A stretch of DNA of 37,689 bases, taken from the NCBI GenBank assembly GCA_050330855.1, contig JBHJNL010000026.1, positions 1 to 37,689 on the forward strand, given 5' to 3'. Positions within the stretch are counted from its first letter, which is position 1. Each line of letters starts with the position of its first letter. The notes beneath the pieces were generated by a model, which saw only the letters and a program-made list of their open reading frames with translations, made no database searches and was not told where the DNA came from. This stretch comes from RCC1774 sp050330855. Lineage in GTDB: Bacteria; Cyanobacteriota; Cyanobacteriia; Thermosynechococcales; Thermosynechococcaceae. The position numbers and the translations under genes were made by a program. This document shows positions 7,674 through 15,794 of this stretch, one piece after another.

Positions 7674-8264
7674 ATGCTTGCTGCAACAGAAAAGTTCCCG
7701 GTATTAACGCCTGAAGAATATTTCGCTTGGGAGGAGCAACAGCGCTGTCGCCATGAATATCTCAATGGCGAAGTTTATGCCATGAGTGGTGGAACCATTA
7801 ACCACAGTGAAATCGCGCTTAACTTTGGTGTTTTGCTGAAAGCTCACATGAGGGGAAGCGGCTGTAAGGTGCTCAACTCTGATGCTAGGGTCAGCATTTT
7901 GAACTCAACCGATTATGTTTACCCTGACCTCAGTGTTACCTGTGATCAGCGCGACAAAACAACGCAGCAGTTCATTACCTATCCCTGCTTAGTCATCGAA
8001 GTTCTCTCTCCGAGTACAGAGGCGTACGATCGCGGCGATAAGTTCAGAATGTATCGACAAAATCTGAATCTACAAGAGTACGTTTTGGTGGATTCAGAAG
8101 CGATCTCGATTGAACTCTTTCGCAGAACGGCTCAAGACACTTGGCAAATTCTTAACTATCAAGCCGGTAACTCGATTGAACTGAAGTCGGTTGATTTAAC
8201 CTGCCCTATCGAAGCCATTTACGAAGAGATTGTGTTTGAGTCAGCCGCCCCAGCAGCGAGCTGA
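7674..8264 (+). CDS. Uma2 family endonuclease-like protein (DUF820)
   Basis: This 196-residue protein has the Uma2/DUF820 layout, a PD-(D/E)xK nuclease-fold family greatly expanded in cyanobacteria. The opening FPVLTPEEYFAWEEQQ, the central motif YVYPDLSVTC (the PD element) and LVIEVLSPSTEAYDRGDK with the Glu and following Lys are all present, so the active site looks intact. A GGAGG lies 7 nt before the ATG. The family's biological role is not established; most members are single genes without a conserved partner, as here. It is preceded by the 13-bp tandem repeats and followed by a 174-base gap before the DUF2862 gene. Confidence in the family is high. Confidence 0.92.
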   Translation: MLAATEKFPVLTPEEYFAWEEQQRCRHEYLNGEVYAMSGGTINHSEIALNFGVLLKAHMRGSGCKVLNSDARVSILNSTDYVYPDLSVTCDQRDKTTQQFITYPCLVIEVLSPSTEAYDRGDKFRMYRQNLNLQEYVLVDSEAISIELFRRTAQDTWQILNYQAGNSIELKSVDLTCPIEAIYEEIVFESAAPAAS

Positions 8265-8438
8265 CCGAATGCTGCTGACCTATTTCCTCTTCCCTCTGAA
8301 AAGCCCCTCGAATCATCACCACGGCCTCGGACAACGAGCAATATCTACATTGTGAATGGCTGAAACCTGTGTCAACTCCATACCACTCGGACACCTCAGC
8401 CTGATACAATACTTAACATAATCAGTTGGAGTGGTTGA

Positions 8439-8633
8439 ATGAGAATAGGGCAGAGGGTCCGGATTTCCCGAATTATTGATGGTGCCAGAGGCAAGGCCAG
8501 TGATAAGGTGGGGCAAATGGGGATGGTGACCGATTATAAAATGACCGATGGCAGTGGCATTGGCGTGGTGGTGACCTTTAGTGATAACACCAGCAGTTGG
8601 TTCTTTGAAGATGAATTAGAAGGTCGCCGTTAA
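8439..8633 (+). CDS. DUF2862 domain protein
   Basis: This 64-residue soluble protein matches the small cyanobacterial family DUF2862: MRIGQRVRISRI at the N-terminus, then GQMGMVTDYK, then VVVTFSDNTSSWFFEDEL. The pattern suggests a small beta-barrel (SH3-like) fold. A GGAG precedes the ATG by about 8 nt, and a possible -10 (TACAAT, 8405-8410) lies upstream. The stop is only three bases before the ATG of the ArsA-like ATPase gene, so the two are almost certainly co-transcribed and coupled. The function of the family is not known. Confidence 0.85.
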   Translation: MRIGQRVRISRIIDGARGKASDKVGQMGMVTDYKMTDGSGIGVVVTFSDNTSSWFFEDELEGRR

Positions 8634-8636
8634 CTC

Positions 8637-9740
8637 ATGAGCTTTATCCTCACGTTTTTAGGGAAAGGGGGCACCGGGCGCACGACAGTTGCGATCGCAA
8701 CCGCCAAAAAATTTGCCAGCGAAGGCAAGCGCGTCCTGCTCACTACTCAAGATCCGGGGCCGGTTTTAGAGTTATTTCTGGGTACCCCCGTCGGACCAGA
8801 GCCGCAAACCATAGAACCGAATCTACAGGCAGTTCAGTTTCAGGCCGCAGCCCTGCTCGAAAAAAGCTGGGACCAGGTCAAGCAGCTTGAGGCAGAGTAT
8901 GTTCGCACCCCCTTCTTTAAAAATGTGTACGGCCAAGAGCTAGGCGTACTTCCTGGTTTAGAGAGTGCGCTGTCTCTCAATGCCATTCGAGAGTACGACG
9001 CCAGTGGTGACTACGACGTCATTATTGTCGATGGCCCCGGCGATCAAAATACCCTGCGGATGCTGGGGATGCCGGAGGTACTGAGCTGGTACATTCGTCG
9101 CTTTCGGCAGGTCTTTGCCGACTCTGATCTCGGTCGAGTTTTATCGCCCTTTCTCCAGCCCATTTCTAGCGCCGTGCTGACCGTGAACTGGTCTGGGGAT
9201 AACTTTTCCCAGCCCACAGAGCAGGTGAATAATCAGCTCGATGAAGGCAAAAATGCGGTGGCGAACCCCAAGCGGGTTGCGGCTTATTTAGTGACCACCG
9301 GGGATGACGTTGCGATCGCAACCGCCCGCTACCTATGGGGCAGCGCCCAGCAAGTGGGTCTCACCGTGGGCGGCGTGATTATGAATCAGCCCGCCCTAAC
9401 CCTGCAATCTGTTGACGTTTCCGACCAATTTGAACCCTTGTCGGTTACATCGGTCCCCCATCGCAATGGTGAACACTGGCAGCCCCTGATGGCCGCACTA
9501 CCCAACTTTACTGAAGCAGAGCAAGCGCCACAGCCGATCACCATTGACCTTGCACAGCAGCAGGTTAAGTTATTTTTGCCTGGATTTGACAAAAAGCAAA
9601 TTAAGTTGACGCAATATGGTCCCGAGGTTACGATTGAGGCCGGTGACCAACGGCGCAACATTTTTCTGCCATCAGAGCTGCGGGGGAAACCAGTTCAGGG
9701 CGCTAAATTCCAGGGAAGTTCACTGATCATTTCGTTTTGA
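8637..9740 (+). CDS. ArsA/Get3-like ATPase with C-terminal HSP20-like domain
   Basis: This 367-residue protein belongs to the ArsA/TRC40/Get3 class of P-loop ATPases. The deviant Walker A is GKGGTGRTT (residues 9-17): the first, signature lysine is kept, but the usual GKT/GKS lysine is Arg. VIIVDGPGDQ (about 129-138) stands at the Walker B/switch II position, in place of the DTAPTGHT motif of true Get3. The last 65 residues (IDLAQQQVKLFLPGF onward) form the small beta domain called ArsA HSP20-like. Such C-terminally extended forms are common in cyanobacteria and plastids. No transmembrane segment or arsenic-binding cysteine cluster is seen, so a role in arsenite export is unlikely; client-protein targeting or chaperoning is a guess. 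It follows the DUF2862 gene by three bases. Confidence 0.85.
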   Translation: MSFILTFLGKGGTGRTTVAIATAKKFASEGKRVLLTTQDPGPVLELFLGTPVGPEPQTIEPNLQAVQFQAAALLEKSWDQVKQLEAEYVRTPFFKNVYGQELGVLPGLESALSLNAIREYDASGDYDVIIVDGPGDQNTLRMLGMPEVLSWYIRRFRQVFADSDLGRVLSPFLQPISSAVLTVNWSGDNFSQPTEQVNNQLDEGKNAVANPKRVAAYLVTTGDDVAIATARYLWGSAQQVGLTVGGVIMNQPALTLQSVDVSDQFEPLSVTSVPHRNGEHWQPLMAALPNFTEAEQAPQPITIDLAQQQVKLFLPGFDKKQIKLTQYGPEVTIEAGDQRRNIFLPSELRGKPVQGAKFQGSSLIISF

Positions 9741-10052
9741 TTGAGAACTTTTTTGAAGTTTATTGGATTAAATGTAACGGTGTTCACATGAAATTTTAGC
9801 TAGAGCTTAGGCTATAAGGTAAGTGGGGTATGTCTTATCTTTTGTTCTGGCTTCTTTCGTTCTGGCTCCAGTTGTTTAAATAATCCTGACAACGCGGGTA
9901 TTCAGGATTTCTAAATAAGACAATCAATTGCTGTTTTGTCAGCTTTTGGTTAAACAGTGGTATCGATTTTTGGTGAGCCTTATTCAGTTTTGTAGAAGCA
10001 AAGCTGGATTGGCCCCCTTCATGTTGTGCTTTTTTTGGTGAGGTTACGATCT
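9741..10052. other. Intergenic region with a hairpin, upstream of the peroxidase gene
   Basis: About 310 bases without a gene separate the ArsA-like gene and the peroxidase gene. The region is AT-rich at its start. It contains an 8-bp inverted repeat AATCCTGA/TCAGGATT (9882-9889 and 9902-9909) with a 12-base spacer, which could be a weak terminator of the upstream pair or an operator. TATAAG near 9811 is a possible -10. Nothing else is recognised. Confidence 0.4.
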
Positions 10053-12458
10053 GTGAGTGATCAGTTTGGTTCCAGTTTGACGGTGTCTCGTCCCCAAAGT
10101 CTCTTTGGTCGGCAGTTCTCAGTCATACCACCAACGAGAGGGCGCGATCGCCCATTATCTAGGGTAGAGACTACCGGTGGCTCTGTTATAGGCAATACAG
10201 TGGCTGTATCCGGCGATGGGCAACCTGGAGCGTTATTCCCTAACCCAGCCGGTTCTTCAGCTCCCCTAGTGTTTCGCACCATTGATGGTTCTGGCAATAA
10301 TGGTGCAAACTCTGACTGGGGAACGCCATCGACCCAGCTTCTGCGCCTCACCGATGCAGACTACGATGATGGCATTTCTGCCCCTCGTAGTGCAGGTCTG
10401 CCCAGCGCGAGGGCTGTCAGTAACGCCGTTGTGGCCCAGTCTGGCTCTGTTCTAAATGCAGCGGGTCTCAGTGATTGGTTTTGGCAATGGGGGCAATTTC
10501 TTGATCATGACATTGACCTGACCGAAAGCGCTCACCCGACCGAGGCGTTTAATGTTGCTGTGCCCCAGGGTGATTCCCTCTTTGACCCCTTTAACACTGG
10601 CACCCAACAGATTGGCCTCAACCGCTCTATCTACGACACCGCGACAGGCACCGGAACAGATAATCCCCGCCAGCAGGTCAACGAGATTACCAGCTTCATT
10701 GATGGCTCTATGGTGTATGGGTCTGATCAAGCGCGGGCTGATGCGCTGCGGACCGATGACAACACGGGTCGCCTTAAGACCTCCGCCGGAGATCTACTGC
10801 CCTACAACGAAGGGGGCTTCGGGAATGCAGGTGGCTCTGACTCGACCCAATTTTTGGCAGGTGATGTCCGCGCCAATGAACAAATTGGCCTCACGTCAGT
10901 GCATACGTTGTTTGTCCGTGAACACAACCGCATTGCCGATGGCATTGCCCAGCGCATTGAAAACGGTGACGGTCTCGTGTTGCAAAAGCTCAATACGTTC
11001 CTCACTGACCATCCTGACGCCAATGAAGGGGACTTTATCTATGAGTCAACCCGCAAGTTGATTGGTGCCAAGATTCAAATGATTACCTATCAAGAGTTCT
11101 TGCCACTGATGCTAGGGCAAGAACTGGCTCCCTATGCTGGTTACGACGCCACCGTTAATCCTGGCATTGCCAATGAATTTTCAACGGCGGCGTTTCGCTT
11201 CGGCCACACGATGCTGTCCCCCCAACTGCAGCAATACGACGCTAATGGGAACACCAGTACCGCGTTACGCAACGCATTTTTTAATCCCACCTTGGCTCAA
11301 AATGGTGGTGTCGACTCTTTTCTGGTGGGGCTAGGCCTGCAGCAGGCTCAAGAGATTGATTCGATGGTGATTGATGATGTCCGCAACTTTTTGTTTGGGC
11401 CTCCGGGGGCTGGCGGTTTTGATCTCGCTTCGTTAAATCTGCAGCGGGGACGCGATCATGGTCTACCGGGGTTGAACGACGTCCGCAGCGGTTTAGGACT
11501 CTCTGCCTACGGTAGCTTTTTAGAGCTAGCCGGTGGTGACGCTGCCCTTGCCGGTAAGTATGCCAGCGTTTATACCTCTGTTAATGATGTCGATCTTTGG
11601 GTCGGTGGCCTCGGTGAGCAGCACGTCAACGGCGGTGTCTTAGGTGAGACCTTCAGTACCATCGTGGCCGATCAGTTTACGCGCCTGCGAGATGGCGATC
11701 GCTTTTTCTATGCCAATGAACTTGAAAGCTTAGAGTGGCTAGATCCCGATATTCAGAACACGACCTTTGCCGATATCATTCGCAGCAATACCGAGAACGC
11801 GTTCTTGGTTCAAGACAATCCCTTTAAGGTGCCCTACGAGAATTCCATCGTAGGCGACGAGTTGAACAACACCCTGTTCGGCACTGGGCAAAACGATCTG
11901 ATCAAAGGTGGTGCAGGCCGAGATTTTATCATCGGTCGTCGAGGCAACGACCTCATCCTGGGTGAAGACGGCAATGATGTTCTGCGCGGCGGTCTGGGTA
12001 ACGATACGATTTTAGGCGGTAAAGGAGACGATTTCATTCTGGGAGAACAGGGCGCAGATGTACTCCATGGGGGGGATGGCAACGATGTGCTTTGGGGCGG
12101 TGCAGGCAATGACTCCATTCTTGGTGGCCTCGGCAACGACCAGCTTTTGGGTGGCGACGGTGATGACACCCTCGTCGGCGGCGCTGGCAATGACACCCTC
12201 GTCGGCGGAGCCGGGAGCAACAGGTTTGTTTTTGGCAACGACCTTTTAAATGACGGTGTTTTAGATAGAGATATCATCATGGACTTCACGGCAGCGGATA
12301 CCTTTGATCTCACTGACTATCGTGGCTCGGTTAGCGTGACTCGCTTGGGAAATAGAGTTCTAGAAGTTGACCTCAATGGCGAGGACAAAGTGATGGTATT
12401 TGGACAACGTTCTGCCCTCGATGGGTTAGAGACGCAGTTATCCAGTGCATTAGCATAG
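10053..12458 (+). CDS. Secreted animal-type heme peroxidase with RTX calcium-binding repeats
   Basis: About 801 residues. Residues 90 to 600 form an animal (cyclooxygenase superfamily) heme peroxidase domain. WGQFLDHDID holds the distal His and the Asp that forms a heme ester in mammalian peroxidases, RANEQIGL supplies the distal Arg and the ester-forming Glu, and RFGHTM has the proximal His. From about 615 to 745 there are some ten nonapeptide repeats of the GGxGNDxLx type, which bind calcium in RTX proteins, followed by a beta-rich C-terminal region typical of type I secretion substrates. There is no N-terminal signal peptide, consistent with that route. The GTG at 10053 is chosen because a GAGG lies 9 nt upstream; another in-frame GTG is at 10026. 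No secretion genes are adjacent. It probably oxidises halides or phenolic compounds outside the cell. Its relatives are cyanobacterial peroxicin-type enzymes. Confidence 0.9.
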   Translation: MSDQFGSSLTVSRPQSLFGRQFSVIPPTRGRDRPLSRVETTGGSVIGNTVAVSGDGQPGALFPNPAGSSAPLVFRTIDGSGNNGANSDWGTPSTQLLRLTDADYDDGISAPRSAGLPSARAVSNAVVAQSGSVLNAAGLSDWFWQWGQFLDHDIDLTESAHPTEAFNVAVPQGDSLFDPFNTGTQQIGLNRSIYDTATGTGTDNPRQQVNEITSFIDGSMVYGSDQARADALRTDDNTGRLKTSAGDLLPYNEGGFGNAGGSDSTQFLAGDVRANEQIGLTSVHTLFVREHNRIADGIAQRIENGDGLVLQKLNTFLTDHPDANEGDFIYESTRKLIGAKIQMITYQEFLPLMLGQELAPYAGYDATVNPGIANEFSTAAFRFGHTMLSPQLQQYDANGNTSTALRNAFFNPTLAQNGGVDSFLVGLGLQQAQEIDSMVIDDVRNFLFGPPGAGGFDLASLNLQRGRDHGLPGLNDVRSGLGLSAYGSFLELAGGDAALAGKYASVYTSVNDVDLWVGGLGEQHVNGGVLGETFSTIVADQFTRLRDGDRFFYANELESLEWLDPDIQNTTFADIIRSNTENAFLVQDNPFKVPYENSIVGDELNNTLFGTGQNDLIKGGAGRDFIIGRRGNDLILGEDGNDVLRGGLGNDTILGGKGDDFILGEQGADVLHGGDGNDVLWGGAGNDSILGGLGNDQLLGGDGDDTLVGGAGNDTLVGGAGSNRFVFGNDLLNDGVLDRDIIMDFTAADTFDLTDYRGSVSVTRLGNRVLEVDLNGEDKVMVFGQRSALDGLETQLSSALA

Positions 12459-12506
12459 TCGTAATAGATCGTCTATTCGAATACTTTTGGTCACCTTAAT
12501 GCATCA

Positions 12507-12612
12507 ATACCCCTCATCCCCCGGCCCCTTACTCCTTGGGGGAGAAGGGGAGTAAGAGTCAAAGTCCTTCTCCCTAGGGAGAAGGACTTTGGTTGAGGGG
12601 TTAGTGGGGTAT
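12507..12612. repeat. Dispersed C/G-rich intergenic repeat with a perfect 30-bp palindrome
   Basis: The stretch begins with CCCCTCATCCCCCGGCCCC, continues with the partly complementary GGGGGAGAAGGGG, and contains a perfect palindrome at 12561-12590 (arms AAAGTCCTTCTCCCT and its complement, no spacer), then GGTTGAGGGGTTAGTGGGG. This composition is typical of a dispersed repeat found in intergenic regions of many cyanobacteria. It lies between the peroxidase and cupin genes and may also end transcription of the former. The 81-codon minus-strand ORF across it is judged spurious. Confidence 0.7.
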
Positions 12613-12727
12613 TATTTTGCTGAAAGTCTCTAAGCTGAACATAAACAGGGTTTCTAGAGCATGCGATTCTAATGCTCGAAGCGTCCTGTTGTATGTTGTA
12701 AGTAGATTCAGCCACTAGGAAGAATAG

Positions 12728-13069
12728 ATGCCTCAACTATTCCAAGAGTTGTCAACACAGGAATTTTTTGACTTGGAAGCATTCCCAGGGACAAGCTGGT
12801 CTGTTCTAGCAGAACCTGTTCCCGAAGGCTCCATTCATCGCTTAAAGATGAAGCAAAGCACTGTTATTCCAGGACATACTCATCCAGTTGATGAATATGT
12901 TTTTGTTGTGTCTGGCAGTATTAGGACGGGTGACAGGCTGTGTGAGACAGGGTGTTTTTGGACGACTCCTAAAGAAACGCGACAAGGTCCGCATGAAGCA
13001 TTGACCGATGTTGAATTGATCACAATCAGGCTCGGTGCAATGGGGAAATTTGAAGAACCTCAACATTGA
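12728..13069 (+). CDS. Small cupin-domain protein
   Basis: This 113-residue single-domain cupin has the metal-binding signature PGHTHPVDEYVFVVSG (HxHx3E plus the closing Gly), and a His near GPHEALTD provides the fourth ligand of motif 2. It resembles the ChrR-like cupins and small quercetinase-like proteins, which bind Fe, Zn or Mn. No fused catalytic or anti-sigma domain is present. No clear ribosome binding site precedes the ATG. It is a single gene between the dispersed repeat and fbp; no ligand can be assigned. Confidence 0.8.
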   Translation: MPQLFQELSTQEFFDLEAFPGTSWSVLAEPVPEGSIHRLKMKQSTVIPGHTHPVDEYVFVVSGSIRTGDRLCETGCFWTTPKETRQGPHEALTDVELITIRLGAMGKFEEPQH

Positions 13070-13222
13070 AGACAATTTTTAAGCTGCGCTCTTCAGAATC
13101 TAAAGGTTTCCTGTATTTCAGTCCTGACTCAGCCCATTCTCAATATGCCTCCTTAACATAGGGAAATGAAAGAGGTATGTGGCTTCACGATGATGAAGCG
13201 ATGCCCGTACTGGGACGGCTGA

Positions 13223-14290
13223 ATGTCAGATAACACCCATTTAGAAATTACCTACGACTACGCATTAGATCGAGACTGCACCACGCTCTCTCGTCATATT
13301 CTCGAACAGCTCCAAAGTTTTGGCCCCGACGCCCAAGATCTGAGCGCTCTGATGACGCGCATCGGTCTGGCTGGCAAGCTGATTGCCCGTCGCCTGAGTC
13401 GAGCCGACCTCGTTGAAGGGGCATTAGGGTTCACGGGCGAGACGAACGTTCAGGGCGAAGAAGTCAAAAAAATGGACCTCTATGCCAATGAGGTCTTTAT
13501 TGCGGTGTTCAAACAAAGCGGCCTCGTCTGCCAGCTTGCCTCCGAAGAGATGGAGAAGCCCTACTACATTCCTGAGAACTGTCCCATTGGTCGGTATGCG
13601 CTTCTCTATGACCCCATTGATGGCTCCTCTAACGTAGATATTAATCTCAATGTCGGTTCTATCTTTTCCATCCGGCAGCAGACTGGGGATGATCCCGACC
13701 AAACGGGCGCAAACTTGTTGCAAGACGGTCATCAGCAATTAGCGGCGGGCTATATCCTCTATGGACCGAGCGTGGTTCTGGTGTACTCCATTGGCAAAGG
13801 GGTGCATGTGTTTACCCTTGATCCGAGTTTGGGCGAGTTTATCCTTTCTTCTGCTAATGTTCAGGTGCCCAAGCATGGCCCTGTCTATAGCGTCAATGAA
13901 GGCAATTTTTGGCAGTGGGACGAAGCATTGCGGGACTTTGCTCGTTATGTGCATCGCCATGAAGGGTATACCGCTCGCTATAGTGGCGCGTTGGTGGGTG
14001 ACTTTCATCGAATTTTGCTGCAGGGCGGTGTGTTTATTTATCCCGGTACGGTGGATAAGCCAGAGGGTAAACTGCGGCTGCTGTACGAGTCAGCGCCCCT
14101 GGCGTTTTTGCTAGAACAGGCGGGTGGTGCTGCATCGACGGGGGAACAGCCTCTTTTAGATGTTGTGCCAGACTACCTGCATGCTCGGACTCCTTTGATC
14201 ATTGGCAGTACAGAAGATGTTGAGCTGGTCACTTCGTTTATTAATGAACGAGTCAGAGAGCAGGAGCATAAGCCTCTCTTGAAGAAATAG
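13223..14290 (+). CDS. fbp: Fructose-1,6-bisphosphatase class 1
   Basis: This 355-residue enzyme hydrolyses fructose 1,6-bisphosphate to fructose 6-phosphate in gluconeogenesis and sugar phosphate recycling. Family markers are GETNVQGEEVKKMDLYANE, the metal site YDPIDGSSNVDINLNVGSIF (residues about 130-150) and the substrate-binding end YPGTVDKPEGKLRLLYE. It lacks the cysteine-bearing regulatory loop of plant chloroplast FBPase. It is the first gene of an fbp-tal-zwf-opcA cluster, an arrangement known from Nostoc punctiforme and other cyanobacteria where it serves the oxidative pentose phosphate pathway. The next gene, tal, starts 38 bases after its stop, so the two are likely co-transcribed. 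Cyanobacteria usually also have a bifunctional class II FBP/SBPase for the Calvin cycle, so this enzyme probably serves heterotrophic or dark metabolism. Confidence 0.97.
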   Translation: MSDNTHLEITYDYALDRDCTTLSRHILEQLQSFGPDAQDLSALMTRIGLAGKLIARRLSRADLVEGALGFTGETNVQGEEVKKMDLYANEVFIAVFKQSGLVCQLASEEMEKPYYIPENCPIGRYALLYDPIDGSSNVDINLNVGSIFSIRQQTGDDPDQTGANLLQDGHQQLAAGYILYGPSVVLVYSIGKGVHVFTLDPSLGEFILSSANVQVPKHGPVYSVNEGNFWQWDEALRDFARYVHRHEGYTARYSGALVGDFHRILLQGGVFIYPGTVDKPEGKLRLLYESAPLAFLLEQAGGAASTGEQPLLDVVPDYLHARTPLIIGSTEDVELVTSFINERVREQEHKPLLKK

Positions 14291-14328
14291 ACCTTTTAAC
14301 CACAGTCAGTATTGATTTGGAGAGAACG

Positions 14329-15471
14329 ATGGCAGTTAATCACTTACTTGAAATCAAGGAATTCGGCCAAAGTATCTGGATGGATAATCTTAGCCGGGAC
14401 ATTATTGAGTCCGGTGAGCTAAAGGACATGATGGAGACCCAAGGTATTCGCGGGATCACCTCGAACCCAGCTATTTTTGAAAAGGCGATCGCAGGTAATG
14501 CCACTTACGACACCGACATCAATGCGGGGATCAAGGCCAAGCAATCCGTGATGGATATTTACGAGTCCTTGATTTTCGATGATATCCGTAACGCCTGCGA
14601 TGTCTTTAAGCCCTTGTATGAACAGTCCGGTGGATTAGATGGCTACGTTAGCATTGAGGTGCCGCCCAATATTGCCAACGACACCGAAACCACGATTAAA
14701 GAAGCCCACCGCTACTACCAAGAAATTGGGCGCGAGAACGTGATGATTAAGATCCCTGGCACATCGGCGGGTTTACCGGCGGTGGAAGAGGTGATTGCCA
14801 GCGGGATCAACGTGAACGTGACGCTGTTGTTTTCAGTGGACAGCTACGTGGAAACGGCCTATGCCTACATTCGCGGGCTAGAGGCGCGGGTCGCCAAGGG
14901 TGAAGACATTAGCAAGATTGCTTCGGTAGCAAGCTTCTTTTTGAGCCGGATTGATTCTAAGGTCGATGGTCTGCTCGATGACAAAATTGCCCAGGCTGGT
15001 ACTGAAGCTTTCACCGAACAGTTAAAGGGGCTGAAGGGGAAGGTTGCGATCGCAAACGCCAAGGTCGCCTACGAAAAATACAAAGAGATTATTCAAACCG
15101 ACCGCTGGAAAGCACTATCAGCCAAAGGAGCCAACATTCAGCGCCTTTTATGGGCCAGCACCAGCACTAAAGATCCTGCCTATAGCGATGTCATGTATGT
15201 CGATGAACTCGTCGGCCCTGACACGGTTAACACACTGCCCCCCAATACCCTAGAAGCCTGTGCTGACCACTGCGACGTGGATAACCGCGTTGAACAGGGA
15301 TTAGACGAGGCCCATCAAATTATTGATAGCCTTGGCACCCCAGGCGTCAGCATCGATATCGATCAGGTGATGGCAGAACTGCTGCAGGAAGGCATCGATA
15401 AATTCGTGCAACCCTTTGATGTCCTGTTAAATTCCTTGGAAGAAAAGGTTAAGCAATTAACCACGGTATAG
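14329..15471 (+). CDS. tal: Transaldolase
   Basis: This 380-residue transaldolase is of the longer cyanobacterial/actinobacterial type. It transfers a three-carbon unit between sedoheptulose 7-phosphate and glyceraldehyde 3-phosphate. The Schiff-base lysine is Lys141 in NVMIKIPGTSAGLP, and the N-terminal RGITSNPAIF segment is also diagnostic. The ATG at 14329 is preceded by GGAGAG at good spacing; the in-frame TTG four codons upstream is less likely because it lies over this site. It sits between fbp and zwf. A 323-base gap before zwf suggests that zwf also has its own promoter. Confidence 0.97.
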   Translation: MAVNHLLEIKEFGQSIWMDNLSRDIIESGELKDMMETQGIRGITSNPAIFEKAIAGNATYDTDINAGIKAKQSVMDIYESLIFDDIRNACDVFKPLYEQSGGLDGYVSIEVPPNIANDTETTIKEAHRYYQEIGRENVMIKIPGTSAGLPAVEEVIASGINVNVTLLFSVDSYVETAYAYIRGLEARVAKGEDISKIASVASFFLSRIDSKVDGLLDDKIAQAGTEAFTEQLKGLKGKVAIANAKVAYEKYKEIIQTDRWKALSAKGANIQRLLWASTSTKDPAYSDVMYVDELVGPDTVNTLPPNTLEACADHCDVDNRVEQGLDEAHQIIDSLGTPGVSIDIDQVMAELLQEGIDKFVQPFDVLLNSLEEKVKQLTTV

Positions 15472-15794
15472 CGTGTCACGGTTCACTGGTACTCATTAGC
15501 AGTTAGCTAGACTTTGGTCGTTGCTGGTTTAGAAACTTTATGCACGATATTCAGCGCTCTTACAGTCTCCCTCCCTCGATCAGGAGACGGCACAGATAAG
15601 TGGCAGTAACTAAAAGCATTGCGCTAGCCCCCCGGCCCAATCTGTCCCGACATGTGTACACAGTGACCTTGATAATCGAGGATCTCTGCAAAAGGGTTTA
15701 TTCACCGTACAAAAAGTGCTTTTATTCTTCTAAAACTCATACTAGCTGTTAATTTCGATCCCTTTCTTGACGTTATCTGAGTACCACCGCCTCT
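15472..15794. other. Intergenic region between tal and zwf
   Basis: These 323 bases have no gene. They hold a perfect 10-bp palindrome TGTGTACACA (15653-15662), a possible operator about 130 bases before zwf. No NtcA-type GTA-N8-TAC site or strong terminator was found. The length and position make a zwf promoter likely here. Confidence 0.4.

Noticed and set aside
11880..12230. Regularly spaced similar DNA units that could suggest a CRISPR-like or satellite array
   Set aside because: The units are 27 bp apart, variable at third positions and encode RTX nonapeptide pairs; this is protein-coding repetition.
11834..12313. 159-codon minus-strand ORF under the RTX repeats
   Set aside because: The Pro/Ser-rich repeats in it are the complement of the GGxGNDxLx codons; this is a shadow of the calcium-binding repeats.
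12491..12736. 81-codon minus-strand ORF after the peroxidase gene
   Set aside because: It runs through the dispersed palindromic repeat, and its protein reflects the repeat, with no domain.
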